64,000 bases of DNA from Pyrenophora tritici-repentis. Taxonomy: Eukaryota; Ascomycota; Dothideomycetes; Pleosporales; Pleosporaceae. The stretch spans positions 2,294,001 through 2,358,000 of the forward strand of contig NC_089390.1 in NCBI RefSeq assembly GCF_003171515.1. The letters are read 5' to 3'. The notes below the pieces were generated by a model. That model saw only the letters and a list, made by a program, of their open reading frames with translations. It was not told the DNA's origin and ran no database searches. The position numbers and the translations under genes are program-made. Below, piece by piece: positions 33,900 through 44,512 of the stretch (positions are counted from its first letter, which is position 1; the number at the start of each line of letters is the position of its first letter).

Positions 33900-35054
33900 G
33901 ATTGCGATGTTTCTTCCAAGGATGGAATAAGACGAGAAAAGAGGTGAAGAAGAGAACAAAACTCAGAGGGACGAAGCAGCTGTTTTATGCTACCTGTTGT
34001 ACACATTTTTCTTGGTTTCCCAATACCTTACCCCTCTCCTCGGCCATACAGATGACTGCAGCTGTGATGTGTAGTCTGGCTCTAAGGGTGGCTCAGGGTC
34101 TAGATGATACCATTGCTCTTCTCTTGCATCTGATGAACGGACGGTATGGAAGGATATATGTGTCACCCATTGCATGTTATATATGTGAGAAGGAATTGGC
34201 TGGCTAGTCGTTCCGAATCTTTTGCTAGGCTTCATATTGCCGTGTGGAGATCGGGTAGGGCCAAAAGAATGGGAAATTCTCAAGAATCAAGCGAGGTACA
34301 ATGTCCATCTTCATGTCCTTTGTGATTGACGTTGACAGTATATTGGAAAATCCATTCTCCACGCAAAAATCAGTTCATGATGGCTGAACGAAAAAGGGGG
34401 GTGCGTGCCAGTTGTGCATATCCTCCATACCGCGTTCCAAGGTCGGTAGCGGGGAAAGCAGAGGCAGAGTACAGCACGTTCAGTACCGGTACCGTGCTAG
34501 TCAGGTCCGACGATACCCGCTGACATTGCTGGTACCGATGCCAGTGCCGATGCAGGTTCACGCAGCTGAACAAGCTATCCATGGATGTACTCGGTTGCCC
34601 AAAGGAGGGAGGTGGAAAGACAGGCATCTACGCTTTTTGCTTGCACATCAATATATGCACTAGACTTCATTCGCTGCTCTGCAAGCGTGGCTGCATGAAG
34701 TGGTATATAATTTGAGCGCTGATAACAACCACACTAGTTCACAGTTCACCAAAAGTCCCAGATTTCGTATTTCGCAAATCCTATCCTGATAGAATATCCG
34801 TTTTCCACATTTTCCTCCCAAACCCTTCATTCGTCCCTGCCCCTATCTCGATTCTTCCACCCACGCCAAACCCAAGCCTGGGTATATATTCAAGAAGAGG
34901 AAAAGGAATAAAATCGTAAATCTCGTTACCGCTCATGATGCCAGTTGCCAATAAACACCGCAAACCTTGTGTGAAAGGTAGCTCGAAGCCTGTGGAAAAA
35001 GTGAAAAGAAAGTTTGTACACTGCGCATGCTTCTGCCTGCTGCCCCTCCTCTGT
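33900..35054. other. Intergenic region, no gene seen
   Basis: About 1.15 kb between two minus-strand genes. It holds the promoter of the Ser/Pro-rich protein gene and the 3' UTR of the AMPK beta gene. Repeated GGTACCG-type motifs occur near 34485-34535, but no gene is supported. Confidence 0.5.
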
Positions 35055-37050
35055 CTAGTAGTTTGCACCATGCTCCTCCTTGGGTTTATACATGATAGTC
35101 GTCAAGAACTAGGTCTTATTAGCACACATGCCCGTGGTCGCATATCAATCCAACGTACCTTTTGTTTGTACCTTGTCGTCGCACTGGTTGCTAAGATGTT
35201 GTCCTTGATACTGCTCGTCGCCAGATGGTTCAGGACGGTGTGGTTCGGATGAATCAGCACGCTGCTGTCGTCCTTCATGGGCGTCGTGCCGTTCAAGATA
35301 CTTTTGCCGAGGAAGCCGGGCAACGACGGGGGAGTAGGCAGGTTGCTCGTCATGGCGTTTGCACGAGCGTAGCGCGAGGATTCTTCGGGAGCATCAAGGT
35401 CGATGAGGTAGCGAGGAATATTCTGATGGTACTTCTTGGTTGGCTCAGGCTTGACAGGCTTGGCGGGTTCGGGGAGGGGAGCTTTAATGGTAGGTTGGAC
35501 TTGGGGTGCTGGAGGGGGAGCCTGGGGCGGGTACATGGCAGCGTCGCGTTCTTGTACGGGTGTCGGAACGTCAAGCGTGTTGGCCGTGTCCTTGGATGGG
35601 CTGGTAGCGAGGGCTGGTGGCTCAGGATACGGGACTTCGATATAGTTGACGAGTATGTTTGTGTAGTCGACTGCCGTGGGCAGCTTGTCGCTCGTCCGCA
35701 TGTCGTTGTCGACGAGAAAGGTGAGATGGTGGGTGCCTGGGGTGACGGAGACGTAGGCAGAAAGGGCATCTGGGTTCTTGCTGGGACCACTACAAGTTCA
35801 GACATGTCAGTATCGGTGTGCAGTGTAACGGTGGGCAGGAGAAAGATGCGCAATGCGTCGAGGATCTAGGTTCAAAGGCTGTGACCCAATATCAAGCACG
35901 TCGAGTTGATTAACGAGGTCTCAGCCAGAGTGGAGCGGATGGACAGCCACACGGGTATATGCAGGACAGGCCATGCGCTGAGACAGGGAGCAGACCAATG
36001 AACTTACTTTCGATGTAGCTTGTACTTGCGATTCCAGCCTGCAAAAGTACCCGTGACATATACACGCTCGCCAGGACCTTCCCACTCGATTAGGGTGGGC
36101 ACAGTTGGGCGGCCGGTGCTGGGTGTCTTGAACTCTTCCCCGAGGTCATCGTCGTCGGCGGTGGTGGTGCTGAGCATCGAGGAGCGGCGTGGCAGCATGC
36201 CCTCGGCGTCGCTGTCCTGGATGGGGCTCCATATCTCCTGGGCCGAGATGATGGGCGATCCGGGCGTGTGCACCTCCTCCTCAATAGGCAGCGGCAGGCG
36301 GGGCGGGCGGCTGAACTGCGACGAGGGAATGTAGTCCTGCGAGGCATCGGCGGGATCTATCGAGGACAGCAGCCGCTCGGGCAGCTCGTCGCGCAGACCT
36401 TGGGGCACGTCGACGGGCTGCGTTGGCGCATCAATGGGCGGCGAGGGCGAGGGCACCTGCTGAGCTTCTGGCTGAGGCTGGGGCGCAGGCTGGGGCGCAG
36501 GCGCAGGCTCAGGCTCAGACACGGGCTGCTGCACTGCTTGGGCGATGGGGGCACTGAAGGGAGTCGTGTTGCTGGTCGTCGACGGGCGCTGCGGCGGGGT
36601 GAGGTCGCGGGGGTTCTTTTCCCGCGGCGGCTCCTTGTTTTTGTTGTGGCTACTCTGCTCGTTGCCCATGGCGGCGTCGCTGGATGGGTTGTGATTGTTG
36701 TTGTAATGCTCCTGGGCGGCGCGCAGCTGGCTGGTGACTGCTCGGGTGCTAGTTCCCACCGTTTGCGCTCGTCCACGCGAGAGCGGGCGGGCCGACGTGG
36801 GATGGCTCTCAGCGTTCTCGAGGCTCACAGACGGGGCGGCGGGGGCTTTGGCGGTGCTCAACGCCTGGATTGACTCTCGCCTCCGCGCCGAGTGGAACTG
36901 GCTGTGCGGGGGGTGGTGGATGCGTTCGCGCTCTCGCTCTCGCTCATGGTGCGCATGCCCATGTGATGTTGTCACATTGTTGGCCGTGGGAGAGGCCGGC
37001 TTCGACGACGGTGACGTCGTCGACGAGGTCCGCGAGTGCTGGTTGCCCAT
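35055..37050 (-). CDS. GAL83: SNF1/AMPK beta subunit (Gal83/Sip type)
   Basis: Three exons: 36008-37050, 35159-35789 and 35055-35108, closing to 575 residues. The start MGNQHSR at 37050 has the N-myristoylation pattern (Gly2, Ser6), expected for beta subunits that anchor the kinase at membranes. After a 320-residue disordered Pro/Gln/Ser-rich region comes the CBM48 glycogen-binding module, split by intron 1: PTLIEWEGPGERVYVTGTF and AGWNRKYKLHR, then VSVTPGTHHLTFLVDND and ILVNYIEVP. The ASC domain that joins alpha and gamma subunits follows (YHQNIPRYLIDL, PPSLPGFLGKSILN, HPNHTVLNHLATSSI) and ends in an 18-codon last exon reading TTIMYKPKEEHG. It works in the SNF1 complex in glucose-derepression and energy stress. 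The last exon is missed if only long ORFs are considered. Confidence 0.93.
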
Positions 37051-37476
37051 GGATTCCACCTTGCGGCTCGGGGGAGGTGCTGCTGGCGGTGCGTGCAAAT
37101 GAGGCCTGCTTCACTGAGGACATGACATGCATGGAGAAATGTAGCATAGACGTGGAGAGAGAGAGCTTACACCCGCACCCACACTGCCACTGAAGCTATC
37201 GCGCCCCGGTCTTGGGATAGCATGCAGCGACACACAGGGATCAACATTTCCATGGCTGCAGCTGCATCAATCGTCGGACCTCCTCCGCACCCGCCAATGC
37301 CGCCGCCTATCGTGGGGCTAGTAACCGCTTCGTGGGTGCACGCGTCTGTCTGAACCCCCAACGCGACACGCAACGAGAGCTGAGAGCTGCTTCTTTGCCA
37401 GCCTACGTCACCAACCATGAGTCCCGAGTAAGCACACGACCAACGCCAAACCATAGACTAGTCCCCCCTCTACACC
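37051..37476. promoter_or_regulatory. Divergent promoter of AMPK beta and small membrane protein genes
   Basis: The 426 bp between two divergent start codons, pyrimidine-rich on the right side just before 37477. No specific binding site is claimed. Confidence 0.5.
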
Positions 37477-38055
37477 ATGGACGCCGCAACTCTCCTCTCC
37501 TTTGCTGCGCGTCTCTCAGCCCAACTGGTCCGTCTCACCTGGTGGCCCATCAGCAAATTTATCAATGCCTGCATCATCCTCCTGCTGCCCTTTTACAATC
37601 TCACCACCTTCATTCTGCTTCCATTCATCCACCTCGCCCACGCCATCATCGCCATTCTATCCACCCCCTTCAGAGTCAAGTGGCTGGAGCAGATAGAGGT
37701 GAGCCATTATTTATTTGTCAATCTCAACACAGAGCTGCTAACTAAGTCATTGCAGACATTGTACGTCTTTCTCGGCACAGCTGGCCTCGTCGGGTGCCTC
37801 ACCGGCGCCACTGTATTCGTCATCTTCAGGTTCCTGTCATCAACTCTCCATCTCGATGCGCCAATTGTGCCCGAAGAGCCCGACATGGGAAGAACTGCCG
37901 CTGAATATCGTGCCGCACGCCGTGTGAGAAAGGAGCAGATGATCGACGATTCACCGAGCACCACCCCAATTGTCTTGAAACGAGTCCCTGGGCCCCGCAG
38001 ACGGGGATTGCTTTCGCAAGCAATCATCGAAGAGGAGGATTCAGACTTCTTTTGA
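37477..38055 (+). CDS. Small fungal membrane protein, function unknown
   Basis: Two exons, 37477-37698 and 37756-38055, giving 173 residues. The 57-nt intron has donor GTGAGC, branch GCTAAC and acceptor GCAG, is a multiple of three and contains no in-frame stop, so the unspliced message would also be translatable (192 residues). Splicing restores WLEQIE|TLYVFLGTAGLVGC, which I recall from homologous ascomycete proteins. Hydrophobic segments are at about residues 25-65 (two helices) and 75-105; the C-terminal half is charged and basic, ending EEEDSDFF. Likely an ER or other internal membrane protein; the acidic end with aromatic residues is notable but no function is known. Confidence 0.78.
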   Translation: MDAATLLSFAARLSAQLVRLTWWPISKFINACIILLLPFYNLTTFILLPFIHLAHAIIAILSTPFRVKWLEQIEVSHYLFVNLNTELLTKSLQTLYVFLGTAGLVGCLTGATVFVIFRFLSSTLHLDAPIVPEEPDMGRTAAEYRAARRVRKEQMIDDSPSTTPIVLKRVPGPRRRGLLSQAIIEEEDSDFF

Positions 38056-38060
38056 GCCTT

Positions 38061-39438
38061 TCAATGTGCTTGGCTGCTATTATTAGGTCCAGTTGCATCG
38101 GCCACCAAGGTAGAGTGTCCGGAATCGCTCCAATGCAATGCCTCGGTTTGATTGCTAGGCCTCTGAAAGCAAAGTGTCGTTGTGTGCTCCTCAACAAGAT
38201 TAGACTTGCTAGTATCCCCTTGACCCTTCTCGTCTTCCGTGTCAATCTTGTGTAGCTCCAAGGAAATGTCCGACAGAAAAGAGAGCTTCCTCCGCATCGC
38301 TGGCGTCGCTGGCTGTCTGGGCTGTGGGGGTGGCCGATGTTCCTTCTGCCGTAATTGCGGCCTGTTGCACGTCAGCCTCATCAGATCGTCCCGGTAGCGC
38401 CGCGTATTGACCGCGGCAACATTCTTGCGCCTTGACCCGGTGACACTCACGTTGTAGAAACGCTTTCCTTCTCATCGCTACCAGCTAGAGTGAGCCAGTG
38501 AAAGACGACCGCAGCCCATGTAACTAGCGTTCTCCATCAGCATATGCCAATGGCTTGTAGTAGCGAACATACCGTCCAAAGTACAAATGGTGAGGCAGAC
38601 CTAGAAAAAAGCAGACATTAGTGTCCTTCCAGTTCCTCAGAAATATCCGACTGACGAAAGCCAATTCTTTTCCAACAAGAATAGTAAGAGCCGCGAGATT
38701 TCCAGCTGTTGGGACAATGACGAGCACGCATCCAATGAGCGTCTTCCAGAGTAACTTTTCAAACTTGCGTGCCATGACTTGGTTAGAACGTTGAAGGTCG
38801 AAGGTAGCTTTTTGCTTTGCAGTGCGACTCAAGATGCCTATTCCCTGTGCTACTCGAGATGCAAAACCTGCACCGAATGCCTCGCTGTCTTTGACCAAAG
38901 GGCTTAGGAGGTAGATAAATACGAGTGTGAGATAGAGGTTGATGACTATGTCGCATGTTAAGAGTGGGATGACGGCGTATCGTTGTAGTCCAATTCGGCA
39001 GCGTCCGTCTACGCTAGAAAGCCAATACACAGGTGAGATGAAACCAGTAAGACAGATGGCGCCAAGACTGATAACAATGGCAATTGTACTGAGCAGCCAG
39101 AAGACATCATGCTTCCGCGACAGGTGGGACGCTCGCATGGTGTGCACTCTTTCAACGAGGAACAAGTACCTGTAGGTGACATGGTAAATTGGTACTCGCA
39201 GATAAAGTATCCGCGGAGCTTACATGGCCACCTTACTACTCGCATAGAAGGCGATGCAAATTCTCATCGAAGCCTGACAGCTTCCGTTGTCGTTGAGACC
39301 GAGGCCATTGTGGACAATGGCAGAGGCGAAAACGAATCCAATCGAAAGGATGTAGAGGACCAAGACGTACACCTGTGTCAGGGTTATGCGGTGGAGCGTG
39401 TTTCGATCAACCAAACGGACGCGATGTCCTGATAGCAT
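38061..39438 (-). CDS. Fungal integral membrane protein, five exons, with upstream in-frame stop
   Basis: Exons 39224-39438, 38656-39169, 38573-38600 (28 nt), 38451-38523 and 38061-38361 close exactly to 376 residues from the ATG at 39438. The content fits an ascomycete multi-pass membrane family: SIGFVFASAIVHNGLGL, ICIAFYASSKVAM|YLFLVERVHTMRA, GRCRIGLQRYAVIPLL, RKFEKLLWKTLIGCVL, then V|CLTICTLD|VTWAAVVFHWLTLAG across three exons. The C-terminal exon is a cytoplasmic Pro/Gln-rich tail. Upstream in the same frame, 39657-39460 reads a plausible first membrane segment (CICLLSGLLGTPLLICVQ) but is cut off by TAA at 39457-39459, so this allele is either shortened at the N-terminus or dead. If exon 4 is not spliced at GTGAGT the protein stops at TGA directly after the last helix. 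Confidence 0.68.
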
Positions 39439-39657
39439 TAGTTGTAGTGCTATCTTTTATTGCACACATATAAGTAATGGGGTACCAAGTAGTCCGGACA
39501 ATAGACAGATACAGAACTTGGAAGTCACTACGAAAGATGTCCGTGGCCCAACTGGCTCGCCGTATACAACGGGACTTTGTGCGGACAAGGCCGGCTCATC
39601 GAAGGGAAGTGGTGTTGAAGATACGGCTGTTGCAAGTAGTTGCCAAACCCCGAGCAT
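39439..39657 (-). pseudogene. N-terminal part of the membrane-protein gene separated by TAA
   Basis: In frame with the downstream gene, starting at an ATG at 39657 (MLGVWQLLATAVSS, signal-like) and running into a transmembrane segment, then TAA at 39457-39459 followed directly by KIALQLMLSGHRV of the downstream ORF. CAA to TAA is the simplest lesion. No intron of viable length removes the stop. Confidence 0.45.
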
Positions 39658-41003
39658 TGTGGTGAGAAGGTGACGCAAGACGTGTGGATGCTAGGTAGGG
39701 TAGGTAAACATAATTCGTAGGTTTCAGGACATGGTAGTGGCGCTTTGAGCGAAGAGGTTCAGATGTCATCACGTCGGCCGCACATTGCTGTTAAGATGCT
39801 GTGTACCGCCATCAAGTGGGAAGGGGCGTACAGGTGGCTTGAACATTGCTTCCTTCACATTTACATGGCTTGTCGTTTTGTCGGATCATGCCTTCCTGTT
39901 TAGCGACTGGTTCACCCGTACTACATGTACCTCTCGCTCCCCGTGACCATGGAATACGAGACGTAGATACAGTCAACTCTCTGTCAACCTTTACATGCGG
40001 TATATGCGGTGTCAGAGGTGATGGGATTATGTACAACCAAGCTACCGGGCTTGGTAGGAGTAAGTGTTTTTTGCCTTTGCTCTTTCCTCCGAAGCAACCC
40101 ACCCAATGAATTTGGTGCCGAATAATCCGGATTCATGGTCTGAACATGGTCTAGACATGGTCCAGGGTCGACCCGTGGTTGTATGTAGTTTTAGTCTGGA
40201 CTAACGGATAGTTAAATCGCCCACGGCCGAGCCAAGGGCATCTGGTAACGAGCACTGTACAGTGGCTCACTGACTGCTCGTACGTCATGCAGGACGGGCG
40301 GTAAAGGCTCATGGATGGGGTGCTGCTGGGCATGCCATGGCAAATGTCACGACAGGCGTTGAAAGCGATCAAGATGGTGTGGCGTGCTGCACCAAGTCGT
40401 CATAAGCGGGCTGGAAATAGCGCGACGGAGCCCGAAGTTGGACCTTGGTCCGGGTGAGGTGAGATGGGAGGAGCCGCGCATGTCCGGCAGTACTGTACAT
40501 ATACAGTATTCTTGTTCAATTCAGCATCTTGAAGGAGAGGAGGATGAAGATTAACGAGGCCGTGGATGTGTTTGAATCTCGCAATCTCTTCTGCATGCTG
40601 CGTGCTGCGGCTTGCATGTGAATCCTCCAAGGCCGTGAAAGCCCTGTACTGGTGTGGAGTTGCCGATCTCGATACGCCGCCGCCTACCACGTCTGCGGTC
40701 TGCGCCTGCCTAGTTGAACCCTTGTCCCTGATGTGGGCTAAGCGAGATTGGCGTTGAGCACTGCCTCGCTCTATCAGCGCGTGCCTTTCCTGCACTTTCG
40801 CTATCTTTCTTCGTACACCTCGTACCCGCTCCCGCCTACTGTACTTCCAGACGGTCCTTGATGATTCACAGAGGCTTTGACTTGTACCTTGTTTAATATT
40901 TCATTACTACTTCGCCCTCGCCTACTTCTGATTTCTTTCAGACCCGCGCCCGTGCACCGCCATCCCCGAGGAAAAGGAGGTCTGCCTCCAAACAACAGTC
41001 ACG
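39658..41003. other. Divergent intergenic region, no gene seen
   Basis: About 1.35 kb between the broken membrane-protein gene and the MIPC mannosyltransferase gene. The last 100 bases before 41004 are C/T-rich. Short frames are not supported. Confidence 0.5.
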
Positions 41004-42150
41004 ATGCGCAGAGGCGTCACCATATTTTTGCTGGTTACCATTGTTGTTCTCGGCTTCGCGGTACACAGCGTATGGACACTGCTCGGTCTACTAATCGCGA
41101 CTGGCCGCGAAGATGCCATTCTCCGCGAGGAGCTCCCGGCGCCAAACTCGAGCGCAATCAATGAGAAGCCGCAGTTGATCCCCAAGATCATTCACCAAAC
41201 GTATATCAACGAGAGCATACCCGCGCACTGGAAGAGCCCTCAACAGAGCTGCTTGGATCTACACCCGGACTACGAGTACAAGGTACGATACATAGAGGGG
41301 CGATAATCGGCCCCATGGCTAACAGAACATAGCTATGGACCGATAAGAAATCCCGCGAGTTTATTGCTACCGAGTATGTCCCGCCGTCCGTGAATGCGCA
41401 CAGCAGACGCTGACGTTTGCAGATACCCATGGTTCCTCGAGACGTTTGACGGCTACCCGTATCCCATCCAGCGCGCCGACGCCATTCGATACTTTGTACT
41501 TCACCACTTTGGCGGAATCTACATTGATCTCGATGATGTATGCATCACGATCCCCGATATGACTGGTGCGCGACTAACATTTGTAGGGATGCAACCGTAG
41601 TCTCGATCCCCTCCTAGCCTACCCAGCCTGGGTCCGTCGCACACTTCCTACGGGTATCTCCAACGATGCCATGGGCGCAGTTCCCCGCCACCCTTTCTTC
41701 CTCAAGGCCATCGATTCACTTACCGACTACAACCGCCGCTGGCCACTGCCTTATATCACCGTTATGGCGTCGACAGGCCCCCTGTTCCTGAGTCTGATCT
41801 GGAGGCATTACAACAATGCTGGACCCCTTGATTACGAGCGTGTGCGCATCCTCTTCCCGGAAGAGTACAACAACCATCCGTGGAGTTTCTTTACCCACCA
41901 CCTAGGAAACAGCTGGCACAAGACCGACGTCAAGGTCATCTTCTGGCTCGGCAGGCACTGGATGCTGGTCACGATTCTCGGTTTCGTCGTCGGCTTCACC
42001 ATCCTCGGCATGCTGTACAAGTTCTTCGTCTTGAACAAGCGATCCACCGGACCTGGCTCCCCCAAGATGCGTTTTCTCAACCAAAGGATGCCATTCTACC
42101 GCCGCATAAGTCAAAAGAGCTTCGAGTTCGACGACCGCCACGAGGTCTAA
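41004..42150 (+). CDS. SUR1: Mannosyl-inositolphosphoceramide synthase catalytic subunit (SUR1/CSG1-type, GT32)
   Basis: Four exons: 41004-41282, 41333-41373, 41423-41537 and 41587-42150, with three 49-50 nt introns; the frames close to 332 residues. An N-terminal signal anchor (residues about 5-33) precedes IPKIIHQTYINESIPAHW. The catalytic part has WFLETFDGYPYPIQRADAIR, FVLHHFGGIYIDLDD (DXD-type metal and GDP-mannose site near residues 142-145), then GAVPRHPFFLKAIDSL and TGPLFLSLIW. One hydrophobic segment lies near the C-terminus (ILGFVVGFTILGMLYKF). In yeast SUR1/CSH1 with CSG2 adds mannose to inositolphosphoceramide in the Golgi. The second exon of 41 nt is unusually small. Intron 3 falls directly after the DXD motif. 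Confidence 0.92.
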
Positions 42151-42835
42151 TGCGCCTCGTTTGGCGCACTGCATTTCTTGAGCGTTGTACCCTATCTGGC
42201 ATTTCTTGGCGTTTGAGTGTTTCGGCCGCTCCGCATTTTCACTTCTATCGATACTATTGAAAGAGGACCATGTGCCTTGCTATGTTTGTTTAACTTATTT
42301 GGGGCATGAGCCGTGTCGGCTCTTTTGTTATTAAAAAGGCTGGACCACTGTCGTTGTAGAAAAGGAACTTTCGGGCATTTTCATAAAATGGCCAGACAGG
42401 CGCTGGACCACGGCTGCACCGTTGGCAAACCCGAGCATATTGCCATCAGGGCTTTATTGTACGTATCTAAACGAAGCGACACCGCTCGCGATAATATGAA
42501 TATGAATAACATTGACCCACATTCTCACCTTTTCAGCGGTCAGCAATTTCGGTGCAGTCTAGCACTGATCAAAACATAGACGCTGGGCGATCAGGCACTG
42601 AGTTAGCGCCTACCGCGAAGGCGTGGAGATCAGATGCCTAGTGTGATGGGGTTCCTGGTTTAACTTCCGTAACACCTGGGCGACATAACATACGGGACAG
42701 CGACAGTGTAGGTAAATCTACGTATTGTATCTGTCGTTGACATGTCTGGCGCCTATAATTATTTGTGTATACTAGGGTGTCAAGTATATCATGTCACCCG
42801 GATGATAACTTAAAACCATGAAGCACAAGGCCTGG
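42151..42835. other. Intergenic spacer, no gene seen
   Basis: About 685 bases downstream of the mannosyltransferase gene. It includes that gene's 3' end; no other frame is convincing. Confidence 0.5.
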
Positions 42836-43069
42836 CTATGCGTCCAAAGACATAGTGTGGGCCGCAGCAACGAGTTGTCCAGTCAACCCTAAGGCGGCAA
42901 TGACGAAGCCGCCACTTCTTCCGTCATCGCCTGGCCCTACCAGAACAAGCAACCACGCAACTGCAGGGATCCGGATGTAGAGAAACAACGTTTGACTTAG
43001 GGCTCTAGTACGCCGGTATCCGTCCAGAACCCACATCGTCATCCTCCAAATCTTGCCTTTTGTTTTCAT
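42836..43069 (-). CDS. Possible small membrane protein
   Basis: A 77-residue ORF with a normal ATG at 43069 and two hydrophobic segments: LFLYIRIPAVAWLLVLVG and SGGFVIAALGLTGQLVAAA, joined by a short polar loop GPGDDGR. The composition is far from random and the second helix is Gly/Ala/Leu-rich. It is divergent from the kinase gene, with only 66 bp between the start codons. It may instead be the last exon of a longer gene, or 5'-leader DNA of the kinase gene. I do not recognise a named family. Confidence 0.4.
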   Translation of the reverse strand: MKTKGKIWRMTMWVLDGYRRTRALSQTLFLYIRIPAVAWLLVLVGPGDDGRSGGFVIAALGLTGQLVAAAHTMSLDA

Positions 43070-43135
43070 TCACCTCCCCCGTTTCCATCTAAAGAAGCTC
43101 AAGTCGACATTACTTGCGCACTATCACCTTCTACC

Positions 43136-44512
43136 ATGCCTGGAACAACTATACCCATGCGCGAAGGCGCCGAGCTCGTCGGCGAGCATGGCTATCGATA
43201 CCTACTCGTGAAGGCTCTCGGTCAAGCCAACGTATGGGTTGCCGTCGATGCAGCTACGCAAGAGAAGATATTCATTGTTAAGCAACCCAGTGATGATGAC
43301 GTCGGCTATGGATGGCCGCTTTTCCAACACGAAATGATCATGCATGAGCTGCTCAAGGGCATTCCCACAATCCGACAACAGGTCGACCGCATCCCACCGA
43401 CCTCACGGGCTGATCCCCCACGGATTGTACTGGAAATTCTTCAGTCCACGCTGTGGGATGCGAGGAGGGAGCGCCAATTCAGCGACGTGGAACTCAAAGG
43501 CATTATGCGCTCTGCGTTGTCTGGATTGCGAGACGTACACGCAAGAGACTTGGTGTATGCTGGTATGTCATTCAGATACCGGCCCCTCCTGATGTTTGAC
43601 TAACACGTTATTCTCTTAGACCTCAAAATGCAAAACATCCTCCTCGACGGCTTCTCCCACACACCCTCCTCTTCTGCCACAGTGTCAAACCCTCAAATCA
43701 CCGCCAAACTAGGCGACCTAGGCATCGTCATGGAACCGGCAAAAGGCCTCGTTCAGCCCATCATCTACCGCGCTCCAGAAGTCTATTTCAGAAACGAAAT
43801 CAGTTCCGCAGCGGACATCTGGTCTTGGGGCCTGATATACTGTCAGCTTTTGGAAGCTCAGGCCTCGTTCCATAAATATGGACTTTATGATGAGTTGCTG
43901 CAGGGAAGCAGCCAGATCCAAAAGGAACGCTCTGTTGAACGCGCTATTGCACATGATTTTGGTCTCGGCTCGCTCGACTACTACGACGGCTGCAGGCTTC
44001 CGTACCACGACCGATCACACCGTGAAGGTCAGCATTGGGATCGTCTGAAGGAAAAGGGTGTTCCTGACAAGGAAATCCAATTCCTGCGCTGGGTACTGAA
44101 TCCGGTGCCTACTGATCGACCCACAGCGCAAGAAATCCTCGACGCGGGATGGTTCACGATGAATGAAAAGGAAACTGGACGTATTGCTGAGAACCTCAAA
44201 GTTCGGGTTGAAGAATCGAGGCGCAGGAACATTCACAGGAAGAATAGCGAACCGTTGTTGTCTTCAGTGTCAAGCCGGTATCAGTATTCAGGCAAGGGTG
44301 CTCAAGCACCTCCGCATATTGTTGATTCTACGGTTTTGCCTAGTACATCCATGACGGAAGAGAAGCATCAGCCTGTGCAGTTTCAGCCTGTTCAGTTCCA
44401 ACCCGTGGCACCCAGACCAGCGGAACAGAGCCGCCCGATGGCATCCAGAGCAAGTACACATCGCCCCGCAGCAGGCAGTACATTCATGAACTATTCATCG
44501 TTTATGAAGTGA
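43136..44512 (+). CDS. Divergent protein kinase-like protein
   Basis: Two exons, 43136-43562 and 43620-44512 (57-nt intron, GTATGT...CTTAG), closing to 439 residues. The fold's landmarks are visible: FIVKQP (lysine), FQHEMIMHELL (alpha-C Glu), D143-L-K-x-x-N148 in YADLKMQNILL, KLGDLGIVM in place of DFG, IYRAPEVYF (APE) and SAADIWSWGLIYCQLL. The glycine loop is poor (LGQANVWVAVD) and the HRD motif is YAD, but the catalytic Asp, Asn and metal-binding Asp are kept, so activity is possible. The C-terminal tail after residue 320 is disordered with a QPVQFQPVQFQPV repeat. Similar kinase-like proteins are numerous in filamentous ascomycetes and mostly uncharacterised. Confidence 0.8.

Noticed and set aside
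35225..35869. 214-codon plus-strand frame opposite AMPK beta exon 2
   Set aside because: Antisense shadow of the conserved CBM48/ASC coding sequence; crosses the intron of the real gene.
36268..36873. 201-codon plus-strand frame opposite the AMPK beta gene
   Set aside because: GC-rich shadow of the Pro/Gln/Ala-rich N-terminal exon; composition is Arg/Gly-biased and no motif is present.
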